A stretch of 64,000 nt of DNA from Linnemannia schmuckeri. Its lineage: Eukaryota; Mortierellomycota; Mortierellomycetes; Mortierellales; Mortierellaceae. The position numbers and the translations under genes were made by a program. Positions within the stretch are counted from its first letter, which is position 1, and every line of letters begins with the position of its first letter. Below the pieces are notes generated by a model. The model had not been told where the DNA came from. It saw only the letters and a list, made by a program, of their open reading frames with translations, and did no database searches. The stretch lies in assembly GCA_029449235.1 (NCBI GenBank), contig JANATG010000003.1, forward strand, positions 1,612,001-1,676,000, given 5' to 3'. Positions 22,929 through 35,042 of this stretch are shown in pieces.

Positions 22929-25900
22929 TCAAGAGTAAGGCGAGAATCCAGAGAACGACTCCTTCCGAGACCGTTTAGGTTGCGGAGGCCACTCGCGCTG
23001 AGCGGCAACCTGACTCGTCCGCTTAATCGGACCACCAACACCTCCCCGCATGTTCTCATACATCCCACCAGGTCCACCAGGTCCACCATACATCCAAGGA
23101 CCACCATCACCACCATGGCTATATCCAGACAGGTGCCAAGGCACAGCGGGCATGGGATGGTCCCAAGTGTTGGATCTCGCACGGACTGAGGCAGGTGGAG
23201 GACCGCTGGTCAACCGGTACGACTGCGACTGCATGGTGTGCCCCTGTTGTCCTGCACAGAACTCGTACGCGACCACCAGAAGTGCAGGTCGCTTGACATC
23301 CTGGAACAACCTATCACGCCGGCTCTCCTCCATATCCTCCTCATCATCATCTTCCTCATCCTGCTCAGCTGTGGCACCAGGAGGCAAGGCAGAGAACTCT
23401 TGAATAATCGTCAAATTATACAAGAACGACTCCATTTCCTCCTCTCTTCCACCTTCCCCAAACGTCTGAAGGTAATCCTGCAGCCACCCATCGACCATTG
23501 CAATTCGGTAGACATATCGTCCATTGAAAAACTCGGCGGGACGGATCTCCTTGAGGTTGATGACCTGCTTCCCGAATGAGTAGACGTTGGTCACACACTG
23601 GACCGTCATCCTCTCTCGTGACTGGAACATGTTTCTAGATGAAAGGTTCACCTGTCTGTACGGGCAATCCTTCAGATTCAATCCAAGCTATACGAGAATA
23701 CGAAAGAAAAAAGATATGTCTGTGAATTACGGCACTAAACTGTAATTTCATGCATGCTGAGATATGGTAAATGTAATTAATTGTGGTTTCATACCTTAGT
23801 GTGCAGGAAGAGGGTGCCTCGCTTCTCGTTAAAGAGCTGCTTGATGTACGGAAACCGCGGCTCGTCCAATACGCTCACATCTCTGCAAGGGATATGGTCA
23901 TAAAAAGGTGTCAAATTCTCAAACAGCACCATCGATCGTCCCTGACCCTAATATCACATTAACAACGAGAAAATAAAAGTTAATTCCTGAGGGTTGTACA
24001 CTGATATCGAGAGACAAGAAACAGTGGAAAGAGAGGGACAACGTAGTACCTGTGATGGGTCCTCCTCAAGGATCAATTGATACTGACAAGGCCAGAAAGG
24101 ATACCGCTCGCTGAGTTGTGAGCGTGTAGGGTCATAGGAATAGTTGTTGTTGTTGTTACGGACATGTGGCTGTGATTGACTGCTGGGACGGTCCATAGAC
24201 GAATGGTATCCTATAGGTGCCTGACCCTCAACAATCACATCCAGCTCTGGCGACCTAGAAGGCGAATGCCGTGACCCATAAGACGCATGCCATGAGGCTC
24301 CCGATCCAGTCCGAGAAGCCATCACGGTATAGTCCTGCCCATAATGCTCCTGATGCCAGCTAGAAGGCAACGCCTCATCATGTCGGAGTTGTATCGTGAG
24401 CTCGGGAGTGCCTCGGCTCTGAGGACTAGAGGAATGCATATGCTGGTTGTGCTGACTGCTGCCGTTATGGTGATGGTCATCTTCTGGTTCAGGGTTGAGG
24501 ATCGAGGCGATCGAAAGTTGCCTGTTATGCGTCGGTCTCCGTTGTTCCTTGTCATCAACGTGCGAGGAGGTTGTAGTTGTAGTATGGTGGCCCAGATGGC
24601 TGAACCTCTCGTAGATGCTATCGGTTGGGGAGATGGGTGAAACTGGCGAGGGCGGGGCGTCTTGAAGGGTCTCTTCGTCAAAGATCTTGCGGATCTTGGA
24701 CATGGCGGCCTCGAGCCATTCGGGGTCATTACTCTCATCGGGTGACGCGTCCGATAGCAACTCCATCACTAGCGTGTGAATTAAAAAAAGATCAGTTTCG
24801 GGTCAATACATCAGTCAGCAAAGCATCACATCACTGTGCCAGTTCACACAAAGTCCAATGGTGTATGTGACCGAGATGAATGATCGGAGTGGAAGGAGGA
24901 GGTTGGTTTGTGCACCCAAGGAAGCAGAGTAGGAAAAGAGCAAGGGAATGCAGTAACAGACACTTACGGATGAGATCATCTTTCCTAGTGTTCTTGAGGA
25001 CCTGGATGTGGGAAGAGACCTGTTTACGTGTCCGTGCCTGCCCGGTCTCCTTGAGGATGTAGGCAGCAATCAGTTCATTCCGGCCTAGTAGAAGTAATAC
25101 CAACAGTCGAAAAAAAATAAAATAAAAGTGATGGGGCGCAAAAAGAGTACATTATTTTTTCAATTAGTTAGCTCGGCAATTAATGTTTTTGCTCTGTTGA
25201 AGCAGATAAATGACAGGTACTCCGGAGGCGGTACTGTAGTACCCCGGACACACAGACATCACAAATATATACACAATGACACATACCATAGTGCTTCTCG
25301 TTCAAAGGTACTTTGCGCCGCCCTAGTTTTGGAATCTCCTTGATGGCTATGTAGTCGGAGGAAAGGAGAACACAATAATTCAGGGGAACCAGAGTAAAAA
25401 ATGTCAATTAGCGAAGGTTATACTTTGAACAGTCTAGCGTGCTCAGTAGGCTAACGTAGAAAAAAAGTTTCGATTTTGGGTTGGGTTGAATTGGGTTGGA
25501 TGGAAGGGTTGCTCCACAACAGGAAACAGAGGAAGTAAAGGAGTGAAGGAAGGGAGAACAGGGAGTAGGGAAGGTGAAGGAGGAAGGAGTCTGGACTTTT
25601 TTTTCTTCTTTTGTTTTGTTTGTTTGTTTGTGTTGTGTATGTGGGTGCAGGATGATATTCTATGTGTCAGCATGCAGGCCCTTGCGAAGGAAGGAAGGAT
25701 GACGCCCTGGTGCGTGTATGTTTACCGCCTGTGTATGTGCGTATGTGTGTGTGTGTGTGTTTATGGAATGGGGGATGTGGAAAGAGCGAAGGAGAGAGAA
25801 GGGGAGGGAAGGGGGGACTTGGCATTGACGATCAACAAGAGTGCTTAAGGGACGTGACAGAGGAAGAAGAAAAAAAGACACTCCCAGGATGCGATCAATG

Positions 25901-28900
25901 ATCGATCGTCCGTCACTCCTGTCCTCCAATTCAACGGACATCAACAATGAAACGTCACTAATTTTCCTCATCTTTGTACTGTACGAATTTTTCTTCTTCG
26001 ATTGCTGTTGCTTCTTCCTGATCTTTTTTTGCTCTCACCCAAATCTCAATTACCACGCGCGCCGACTTCTTCCTTTTCATTCTTCCATCACCCAATCCCC
26101 AACGGACGATACAAAAGGCAATTAATTTTCTCTCGCTATAAATTGCAATAATCAAGCAAAGTTCACATCCGCGGGTGTGTGTGTGTGTGGCAAATATGTG
26201 TGCGCGTGTGCATGTATGATGAGCGTGGCTATTCTGGATAGGCTGCCATATGGGAGAGTGAGTGAAAATCCCACGTTGGTTGTTTGATGTTGTCAAATAA
26301 ACTGCAAATTACTACCCCACCACCAACACCAGCTGTCCATATTACCAAACAAAGCGTGGCAAACACTCTGTTTACAGACAAAACAAAACGTTCTTAGTCA
26401 ACAACAACATCAATGGCTGCATGCCCGTCCACCCATCCATCAGATGACCCTAGTCGATCCAATATCACAAATCCCATCCCAAATCTCTTACCCACACCAC
26501 CCCATATGATAGAAAAAGCAAAAGATAAACAAAAAACAACAGAGAGGAGGGGACACGGTCCGACACTTCTGGTACTTCTATTTAGCCCAGCTTCCTTAAT
26601 TGTGTATTGCTGTCATAGACCCTCGTTTTTTTTTCTCCCCTTTGCACCCACCCTGCACCTCGCTTGCCCACGGACAAAAAAGAAAAGGAAAAGAAAATAA
26701 ACAAATAAACAAACAACAGCGCCCAACTCCACTTTGTGTTGTTTATGCGAGCAAGTGCGAAATTAGAGGGTCTTGTGGAAGTAAGCGTACAAGTATGAAT
26801 GTGCATTAAAATGCTTATCCCATCGCTCTCTTCCCGTTGTTTGTTTTGATTGCATATAGAATGTTAATGAGCATTAGTGATCGCATTTTCGGTCCTTTCT
26901 CCCCTTCCCTTCTTCATCCATTGCCACTAAAGTTGCATGGCCCACGACATGCCAAAATACGAAGTGCTCTCAATGCCAACCATCTTGTATCACCTCACAA
27001 AACATCATCCCACATTCTCTACGTCCACTCTTACTTCAGGGCATATTTTTTTCTCTTTGAGGTGTATGTGTGCGTCCAGGGACAACGATGGAATGCGGAG
27101 ATAAGGTTGTTACGCGAGCAACAATAACACACACAGGCAAAAGCAAAAAAGGTAGACCAAAGGAATGTAACAGGCACACACATATATACACACACTCACC
27201 CTCACGCCTCCAATCCCTTCAAAAAAAAAATCTCTTCAGCGCATTCGTCTGACACGGAAAATATTTAAAAGGACCAATGTTGCTTAGCTTACCTTCCATA
27301 AATGCATTCTCAACATTTTCAGGCCACACCTATCAAAAAGGCACAGAATATTAAACAAGTGAATGTTAGCAAATGTAAATAATTGAGGGATACAAGGAAA
27401 GAAAGATCTTCTCTCCTAGGGTGATGTGAAGAAGGGGAAAAAGAGTCGACAAGCCATGACTAACACAAATGTCGTGTAAAATGGGTTGTTTACACGGCGT
27501 GGTGTTACACGAGTTGAAATGAACGCAATCAAATCAACCACCAGCAAGCCCAAAAACACAAATACATATAAAAAAACTAATAAGCTGGGTCAGCTGCCAT
27601 CACTTTATAATGATCCCTCTTAGTCAGACCCTATCAACAAGTTGCACCAGCTGAAGTGGCGCTCGGCCTGTTGTAATTTCATCTTTTGCCATTGATTGCG
27701 ATATGGAGGGGTATATCAATGAGCAGATAGAGACACACGCATGTTCTGTGTATAACGAGGGCAGGGGTCGTGTATGAGTGTATGTGTGTGTATGTGTGGT
27801 ATGACAGATACGCATTTTCTGATATGGGATGCAGATTATTATTGATTGATTGGATCCATCCCCATCCCCTGACTCCGTGGTTGTGTTTGTTGTGTTGTGT
27901 GCACATGCAATTAACACAGAATCGTAGCAAATATGAAGAAATAAAAGCCAAGGACCCGGGAAAAAAAAATAAGAAAGAAAAACGAGAGCCAGAGCCAAGT
28001 AGGGAAACAGAAGAAGGGAAACAAACAAGGTCGGACGAATCGTGATGCAACCAAAAGCAACAAAACTGCAAATAAGAGTGCTTAACAACGGTTCCAATCT
28101 AATAAACACCAAGGCAAAACAAGGTATGCGAGCGCGTGGCTCTCGTATATTTCATGTATCTTTTCGTTTGTTCACGCTTCCGCGCAGGTCCCATTTTTTT
28201 TCCCCTGTTCATCATTCTTTGTTTCATCTCCGTCCTGATAATGAATCAGAGCCGAGGGGGGAGGGACGGGCACTACTCAAGAGGAATGATGGATGAGGTG
28301 CCTGATGGTATGGTACCCTCTCTTCGATATTCGATGAAATAATTCGATATGAAATCGATGCAAGGGGAACAGGAGAGCCAAAGAGCAAGGGGGAGAGATG
28401 AGGGAAGGGAAGGGAATTACCCAAATGGTAAAAATGAGAAAAGCGAATTGTTTGATGTGTATTCACATTAGATTGATTATTTTGTTTGTACCCATTGTCC
28501 ATATAGTCCTCACTTGGTATTGGTAAAGAACATAAAAAATAACCAAGCACCGCCAAGGGTCGAAAAAAAAAGAGAGAGAAGCAGTAATAAGGACAGGTTC
28601 CAGGAAGCCCTTTTTTTGATCGATAAAGTAAATAATAAGCAAGGGATGATCAATGCAAAACAGTGAGCGCGCGACCACACCCGCATAACCTTCTTTGCGC
28701 AATTACTGGGAAATGAACAAATAAAGAAATAACCCTCTTCATCCGAATCCCACAGACACATAAACACATAGACACACGCAGGTCAATTGAAGTGGCCACG
28801 GATCGGTCGAGATGCCATGTGAGGGGCGAAATGTAGAAGGGAGGGGCGATGCACAAGCATAGAAAATGTGTTGACCACGCTGTCTGTTTGTCTGTCTGTC

Positions 28901-29607
28901 TGCCTGTTCTCTGTTATGTTGTTGTTGTTTGAGAACAAGTACGTGCATGTTGACTGAACCATGACATGCTTGTAACAGAACGAGAATTAAACCGTGCCTG
29001 AAAAAAAAGGCAAAAACAAGTGTATCATGCTTGTGCATGTCAACAAAAAAAGGGGAAGGGATAAGGCAGAGAGGATTGGGCTTATTTCCATTATTGTTCT
29101 TTTTTTTGTTTTTGTTGTTGCTGGCAAGGTCGTTAAAGATAGGGTGAAGGGTCCATGGTCATCCGATCAGAGGGAAAAAATAGCAAAAATGGACCTTACC
29201 TCTTCTTTTGTCCTTTTGGCTCCAGTGGTCATGTTTGGGGGTGTAATGGTGCGGAATGGATCTTGTGCGGAGACTGAAGAGACTGGCGAGGAAGAGGATA
29301 TCGGCTGGGGAACAGATGCGGGATGAGAGTGAGCAGGAGCAGAGGATGAGTAATAATGCTGATGCTGGTGCTGGTGCTGATGATGTTGGTAATGCTGGTT
29401 GTGGTTCTGGCTGTTGTTGTTGTAGTTATAGTTGAAGTTGTGGTGATGCTGCGGCTGATGATGAGAGTGAGGGTTAGGTTGAGAGTGAGGAGGGGGATGG
29501 TGATGGTATGTAGAGGATGATGTGGTGGAGAGGGACGACGACGAGGTGGAGGCGTAGCTAGCCGGAGAGTGGTGTCTGTCGAGGGTGTTGATGCGCGCGA
29601 GAGTCAT
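22929..29607 (-). CDS. TEA/ATTS-domain transcription factor with TEAD-like C-terminal domain
   Basis: DNA-binding regulator of the TEAD/Scalloped/AbaA/Tec1 family, 750 residues. Exons: 29607-29200, 27329-27293, 25346-25287, 25084-24968, 24768-24050, 23947-23795, 23687-22929; all junctions keep frame. Residues 1-136 are a Ser/His/Gln/Asn-rich disordered leader. The TEA domain (about 137-207) begins VWPENVENAFMEAI, continues GRRKVPL and GRNELIAAYI, and ends with the recognition helix RTRKQVSSHIQVL. A disordered middle follows. The last 300 residues match the YAP-binding domain of animal TEADs: YPFWPCQY, MTVQCVTNVYSFGKQV, FFNGRYVYRI, then YNLTIIQEF and LLVVAYEFC separated by an acidic insert, ending near SYRL. 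The Cys palmitoylated in animal TEADs appears replaced. Introns 1 and 2 are 1870 and 1946 bases, far above the window norm, and exon 2 is only 37 bases. Confidence 0.92.
25347..27292 (-). other. Long intron 2 of the TEA gene (1946 nt)
   Basis: Defined by donor GTAAGC after ATGGAAG and acceptor ATAG before CCATCAAGG. It is filled with low-complexity DNA including a (GT)n run at 25743-25761. No alternative exon with family similarity was seen. Confidence 0.85.
25743..25761. repeat. (GT)n microsatellite
   Basis: Short dinucleotide run inside intron 2 of the TEA gene. Confidence 0.9.
27330..29199 (-). other. Long intron 1 of the TEA gene (1870 nt)
   Basis: Defined by donor GTAAGG after ACAAAAGAAGAG and acceptor GATAG before GTGTGGCCT. 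Contents are low-complexity. Nothing coding is supported. It could carry enhancers or an internal promoter. Confidence 0.85.
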
Positions 29608-31768
29608 GATAAATGATATGTATGAATGTATGCAAAAGAAAGAATAGAAAAGGAGTGAAGTAAGTTTTGTCGTGAAGGTGAAAGGAGAATGAATGAGGTG
29701 TGTTCTATGGTGATGAATATGCAACGTAAGAAATGAAAGGGAAAAAAAAAGAGGGTCAAAACGAAGGAAGATCGAGAGGAAAGAAGGAAGGGTGAGAAAG
29801 AAAGAAAGAAAAGTTGTCAGAAGAGAGATTGAAGAAAAAAGGGTTTATCAAGAGAGAGGGTTAAGAGGAGAAAGAGGAAAGAAGGAGAGAAGAGGGAGAA
29901 GAGAGATCAACGGTCAAAAGAAGAGAATAAAAAGGAAAGCAAAGAACAACAACGACCAACTACTCGGAAAATAATAGTTCTCAATTGAATTGAAAATATA
30001 AGAGCCGTGTGGAAAGGGAGCGAGTGCGTGAGTGGGTGAGGGGGGGACGGGAGGCGACATAGGCGGATGGCGAATACCAAAAAAAAAAAAAAAAAAAATG
30101 AATGGGCCACTTCGTAATGCAACAAGAAAAGCGCACATACACATACACAGATACAAACGATACAAACATACAAAACATGTATCAGACAATAGACGTGTAA
30201 TGAGAATGACAAAAGGGAATTAAACATTCATCAAGAGCGGAATATACTGAAATATTATATACAATCTTACTCTCGCTCTCACTTCACTTTGGAGGGTTGG
30301 GCATGCGGATAAAATAGTGTATTGAATTTGGATGTAGATTGATGGGTGTGTGTATGTGTGTGTATGTGCGTAAGTGAGGAAAAGAGCAGCGTGTGTGTAG
30401 AGCAAGGTGCAAGGTACAAGGTAGGGCACAGTACAGGGGTAATAAAAAAGTGCCGATTGAGTATGAGGGATGAATGAGAGATATGGATACGTGTCATGTA
30501 CGAACGTATATTAAATACGCCGATGTGCTGTTTTGAATAGGATGGCAGAGCCGGAGAGAGAGGGAAAGTAGGGAGATGAAAATCTTACCTCAGTGATACT
30601 GCTCCTTATTTACTTCTTTTCTTCCTGTGGTCCTTTGCTTTCTTTGCTTCCTTGTCTGCTTTCACTTAGACGTGGCGATAGATCGAGTTATGTCTCGCGA
30701 GCGAAGTAGAGGAGAAAAAACGAGACGTGACTTGCGAGAGCGAGAGAGAGAGTAGGAGTGAAAATAGGGGAGAGAAAAGAAAGGGAAAGAGTGTGTGGGA
30801 TGGATGGGCTATAGACAGTGCGGACTGCGAACAAAAAGAGAAAAGACAGGCGAAGAAAAGTGTGAGAGAAAGAAGGAGCGAAAAAAGAGAGGAGGGAAAA
30901 GGCGTGACCCTAATGCAAAAAGAACACAACGAAGAAACAAGGTCGAGTTCGTGGACGGAGACGGACAAAAGGAGAGAGAATAAAAACTAGGGTCAATACA
31001 AGAATAAAGTATATATATTCCAACGATCATTCAGTCATCCGTCTGTCGTATTCACTGCTCTTCTTCTCTCTTCTCTATTCCTCAACCACATCGGCTGGAT
31101 GTTACAGTCATTATGCCCAATGCATGGACTCACTGAGCATATGGACCAAAATAGGGTGTGTTGTGTCCCATGGTCTACTGGTAAGTCAAGGAAAAAGGAA
31201 AAACGGTACTGCTGGAATGGTGACAGAGATATTTGATAATATGTTCGATCACAAAGGGAGAAGGGAAACACGACTTTTGTACACACACGAAGGAAAAGAG
31301 AAAAACAGGGGAGGATATGATCCTGCTTGTGTGCCTGATTGTATGCCTGACCTGGCTCAATTGGAAGTGGCAAATGGCAAAACGCAAAAGGCAATTTAGA
31401 AGAACAAAGAAGAGGGAATGAAGTAAATATGAAAGAAGGAAACAAGAAGAAAAGGAAGAACAAACGATGTGACATGTCTTTGCCACCCATTCCTTCATCA
31501 ACAACTCCATACATCGATCCATATCCCTTTTCCCCTTCCTTCAATGCCCTCTTTGCTTACTTCTAAGTTTACCTTCCTTATCCTTCTCTTCGTTGTGGGC
31601 GTGTGTCCATGGGCGCGTGTGTGCGTGTTAGTCTGCGCGGGGGCCATGCAAGAATAATAAACGAAAATAAAATAAACAATTGTATAGCCCTTTTTGAAAA
31701 ACGAATCACAAGCACACACAAATAAACAAGAGAGGAAGGACCATCGAGTAAAAGGAAGGACAGAGGGA

Positions 31769-31821
31769 ACAACAACAACAACAGCAACAGCAACAGCAGC
31801 AGCAGCAACAACAACAACAAC
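31769..31821. repeat. (CAA/CAG)n trinucleotide tract
   Basis: Mixed AAC/AGC triplets, about 53 bases, in the gene-free region upstream of the TEA gene. Confidence 0.85.
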
Positions 31822-32103
31822 GAGCCCTTGCCTTCCCTTGGCATGTCCGCATTGTCATCTCTGTTTATATTTTTCAATCTCAATTCTTGTGATTGATTCG
31901 CACCACTCAACGACAATAGCAAACACGCTGCACATCGCCATTCGTCTAATGCGTCCGTCTCCATGCAGGTCCCATCTCTCGTCCTATTCTTTCTCCTTGT
32001 TCTTCTTCCTTTTGATGACACTCAAACAGACAGTCCCAGGTGAAAAAAAGTTGATCGAATGAGTGCCCATCATACATCAAATAACAAACAAACATCCACT
32101 GAC

Positions 32104-32152
32104 TCCAAACCAAACCAAACCAAACCAACGAACCCAAACTAAACCAACCAAA
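32104..32152. repeat. (CCAAA)n imperfect repeat
   Basis: Four clean CCAAA units followed by degenerate ones. Confidence 0.8.
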
Positions 32153-34970
32153 AAGCCAAATGGACCCTTTTTTTGCATTGTCTACCTGGGCGAAACGGTC
32201 AAAGGCAACCAAAAACAACAATAATAATGCCTTCCTCACTTGCATTTGGCTTGTCCATCTCGTCCGTCCCGATCTCCTTTTTTTTCTCGTCGTTCGTTTT
32301 GCCTCTGACCCTTTTTCTCTGTTTCCTCTGACCTCTGCCCCCTTTTGCCCCTCTCTTTTGCTTGCTCTGTCAGTCAGAGATGACTGACTTGGTCTTAGTT
32401 TTTCTATGCATCCTGGTGAACCATGGATGAACTAACAGAAAGCTGGACCACCCCCTTTTCGTATTTCCTATTCGTTCCACAATGCAGTCCTTCTATACTT
32501 GTTTTTTGTGCCATCACGATTATTCTCCTTGTGCCCCTTTTCTCCCTTCTCTACAGACACTCATACATTACAAAAAAAGGGAGAGAGGAACGAGTGTCGA
32601 GTGCAATCACAAGGGCCAGGAAAAGAAAGATAAACATTTAAGCATTAATGCTTGAGGGACCAATATTCGTTGGGTTGGCATGAAGCAGGGGGCAAGGAAG
32701 GCGTGTGTGTGAGAAAGAGGAGAGAGAGAAGAGAGAGAGAGGGAACGAGTACATCGGCATTAATGGAGGAAGATCAGGCAAAAAAATAGAGGACTCCATG
32801 GGTCGAACGGCGAAAAGAAAACAAAAACAACAGGGCAACGATAAATGTCGAAACACCATGGTATAACAAGTAGATCCGGCAGGAGGTGGTGCCAATGGCA
32901 ATTTGGAAAAGAGAAGGCAATGGAAAAAGACGAGGATTACAACTAAGGGGCTGGATATAACGTGTTCGGTTGTGCTTGAAGGTGACAAGAAAGAAGGCCT
33001 GAGCCACATAGGCGGGCTGGGAGTGCGAGAGAGTGAGAAAGAATGAAACAAACAAACAAGCAAACAAAGACTTATAAACAAGCCGTTTATTTTGGTTGCC
33101 CTTGCTGCTGTTGCTTGCCCTTGCTGCTGTTGCTTTTGTTGTTGCCAATTATGCGTGATTGTGTACAATTGTGTGTGCGAGAACAAGACGATGAACTACA
33201 TGAATGTAAGTGAATATCTTGGGTTGCGTGTCTCTCTCACTCTCTTTTCTTATTGCCATATCTCTCACAAACACACATTCCAGTCGCGCCGGTCCGAAGA
33301 AGAATGTGCGTCAACTAGGGGAAGGACAAGGAGCAATAGATACGGAGATATAAAAAGCTCGTATATGATGGAACCAGGTGAAAGGAAGGACTGCATCGAA
33401 AAGAACAAAAAGAACAAAAACGGAAAACAGGGTGCGAGTAGGACGCGTGTAGGTAAAAAGGATTGAGAGCCCTTCGTGATGTTTTGTGTGTGTGTGCGTT
33501 TCCATGCATCTCTCATTCTCATGGCCACTGCTCTTCGCTGCTCTGCTCTGCTTTGCCTTGCCTCGTTGTTGTTTGTTGTTGTGGTTTGTGGTTGTTGGGA
33601 TACATTTTCTTTGTGCTTCCTTATCCCATCTCATGTATTCCATAGAATGGCGTTCTTGTGTAATGGATTGTCCCACAACAACTCACCGTTGGGGGCGGGG
33701 GATGTTGTGTATTGCTTCCACTCCATTCCAGTCCAATAGACCCACCAAACAATAACAAAATGCCGATAACATAATCAACGACCTGTTCACCCCCATCCCT
33801 TCGGCAGGTGGTGTCCAGTGGACTCTCTTTTCTCTCCATCCAGATCTCCTTGTCTTCCTTTGGACTCCGTCTTAAAAAAAGAAGTCGTGTGCTGGTTTGG
33901 TTGTCTTGTGGCCCAGTTTGAGTGTGTGTAAATACCCGCTCTTTTTTTTTTTTTTTTATTTTTTTTGCTTGTGTCAGGTTTTGGCTTCTATCCTTTGCCT
34001 TGTTTTTGCCATAGCATAAGACAAAAACAAGGAAGGAAAGATAGGGGGAGGGAGAAGTGGTGTGGCAGGTGAGAACAAGGGCGAGAGAGGGAGTAGTAAC
34101 AGTGCTTGAATATTCAGAGGGCCGTTATTGTTTTTGTGTTGTGAGTAAGGGCGTGTTTGTTCCTTGGTGCACCATTTGTCCGAGATTCAACCAAGAATGT
34201 AATGAGCTCTTGGTTCAGAATGAGAGACGTAAAAAAAAAAAAAAGAAAGAAACAATGAAAATTTGACAATGAGAAAGAGGGGTGCGATGTAGTGTATGTG
34301 TGGTGTTGTGCTGTGGGAGGGTAGAGGTAGATAAATAGAGGGCATGGATGTATACCTGATGGTTTCGTAGACGAGGAGGAGCGCTGTTATGTGTATTACC
34401 CCTGGGGTAACGTTGGAAGGAGGGAAAATGGAAAGGGGAGGGGAAGAGGAAAGTGAAGAAAGGAAGAATATGTACAAGTGCGGATAGATGTGGATGGTGA
34501 GAGTGGGCGTGTGATTGAATATGAGTGAGAGAAGGGAGTAAGGTGCAAGGAAAAGAGTGCCAAGGGTGGCAAAGGAAGAGGAAGAGAGAGAGGAAAGATG
34601 GAAGGATAAAATAAAAAGGGGATCGAGTTGGATCAGGTGCGTCGTTTCGTTTGTGAGTATAAAGTACGAGTATGAGTATGGGTGTGCGAGTGAGTGTGAG
34701 AGTGAGTATGAGTTATGTGAGTGCGCAAAGATAAGAGTCAATGAATATAAAGAAAAAAAAAGAAGGAAAAAGAAGAAAAGAGCGAAAGGAAAGAAAGGAA
34801 TGAAAAGGCAAAGAAGAGGGGAAAAAAAATAAAGGCACGACGGTTAGAATGATGGAGTGGCATGCTGTTGTATCTAGGTAAACAGGTCCCTGGTTGGCAG
34901 CTTTGTAGCCGGCTGAGTCAATTGACCGGTTTCATAAAGCGCCATTCATACACCAGGTGGTGAGTGGTGG

Positions 34971-35042
34971 CTGGTTGGGTTGGGTTGAGCTGGATGAGCT
35001 GGGTGCACCGGGTGTTTGGTTGGACTGGGCTGGGTTGGGTTT
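34971..35042 (+). repeat. G-rich imperfect GGGTT/GCTGG tract
   Basis: Seven GGG runs occur within about 70 bases on the plus strand, enough for a G-quadruplex in principle. It is imperfect and internal, so not a telomere. Confidence 0.6.

Noticed and set aside
34971..35042. GGGTT-rich tract as an internal telomere
   Set aside because: Units are too irregular and the flanks are ordinary low-complexity DNA.
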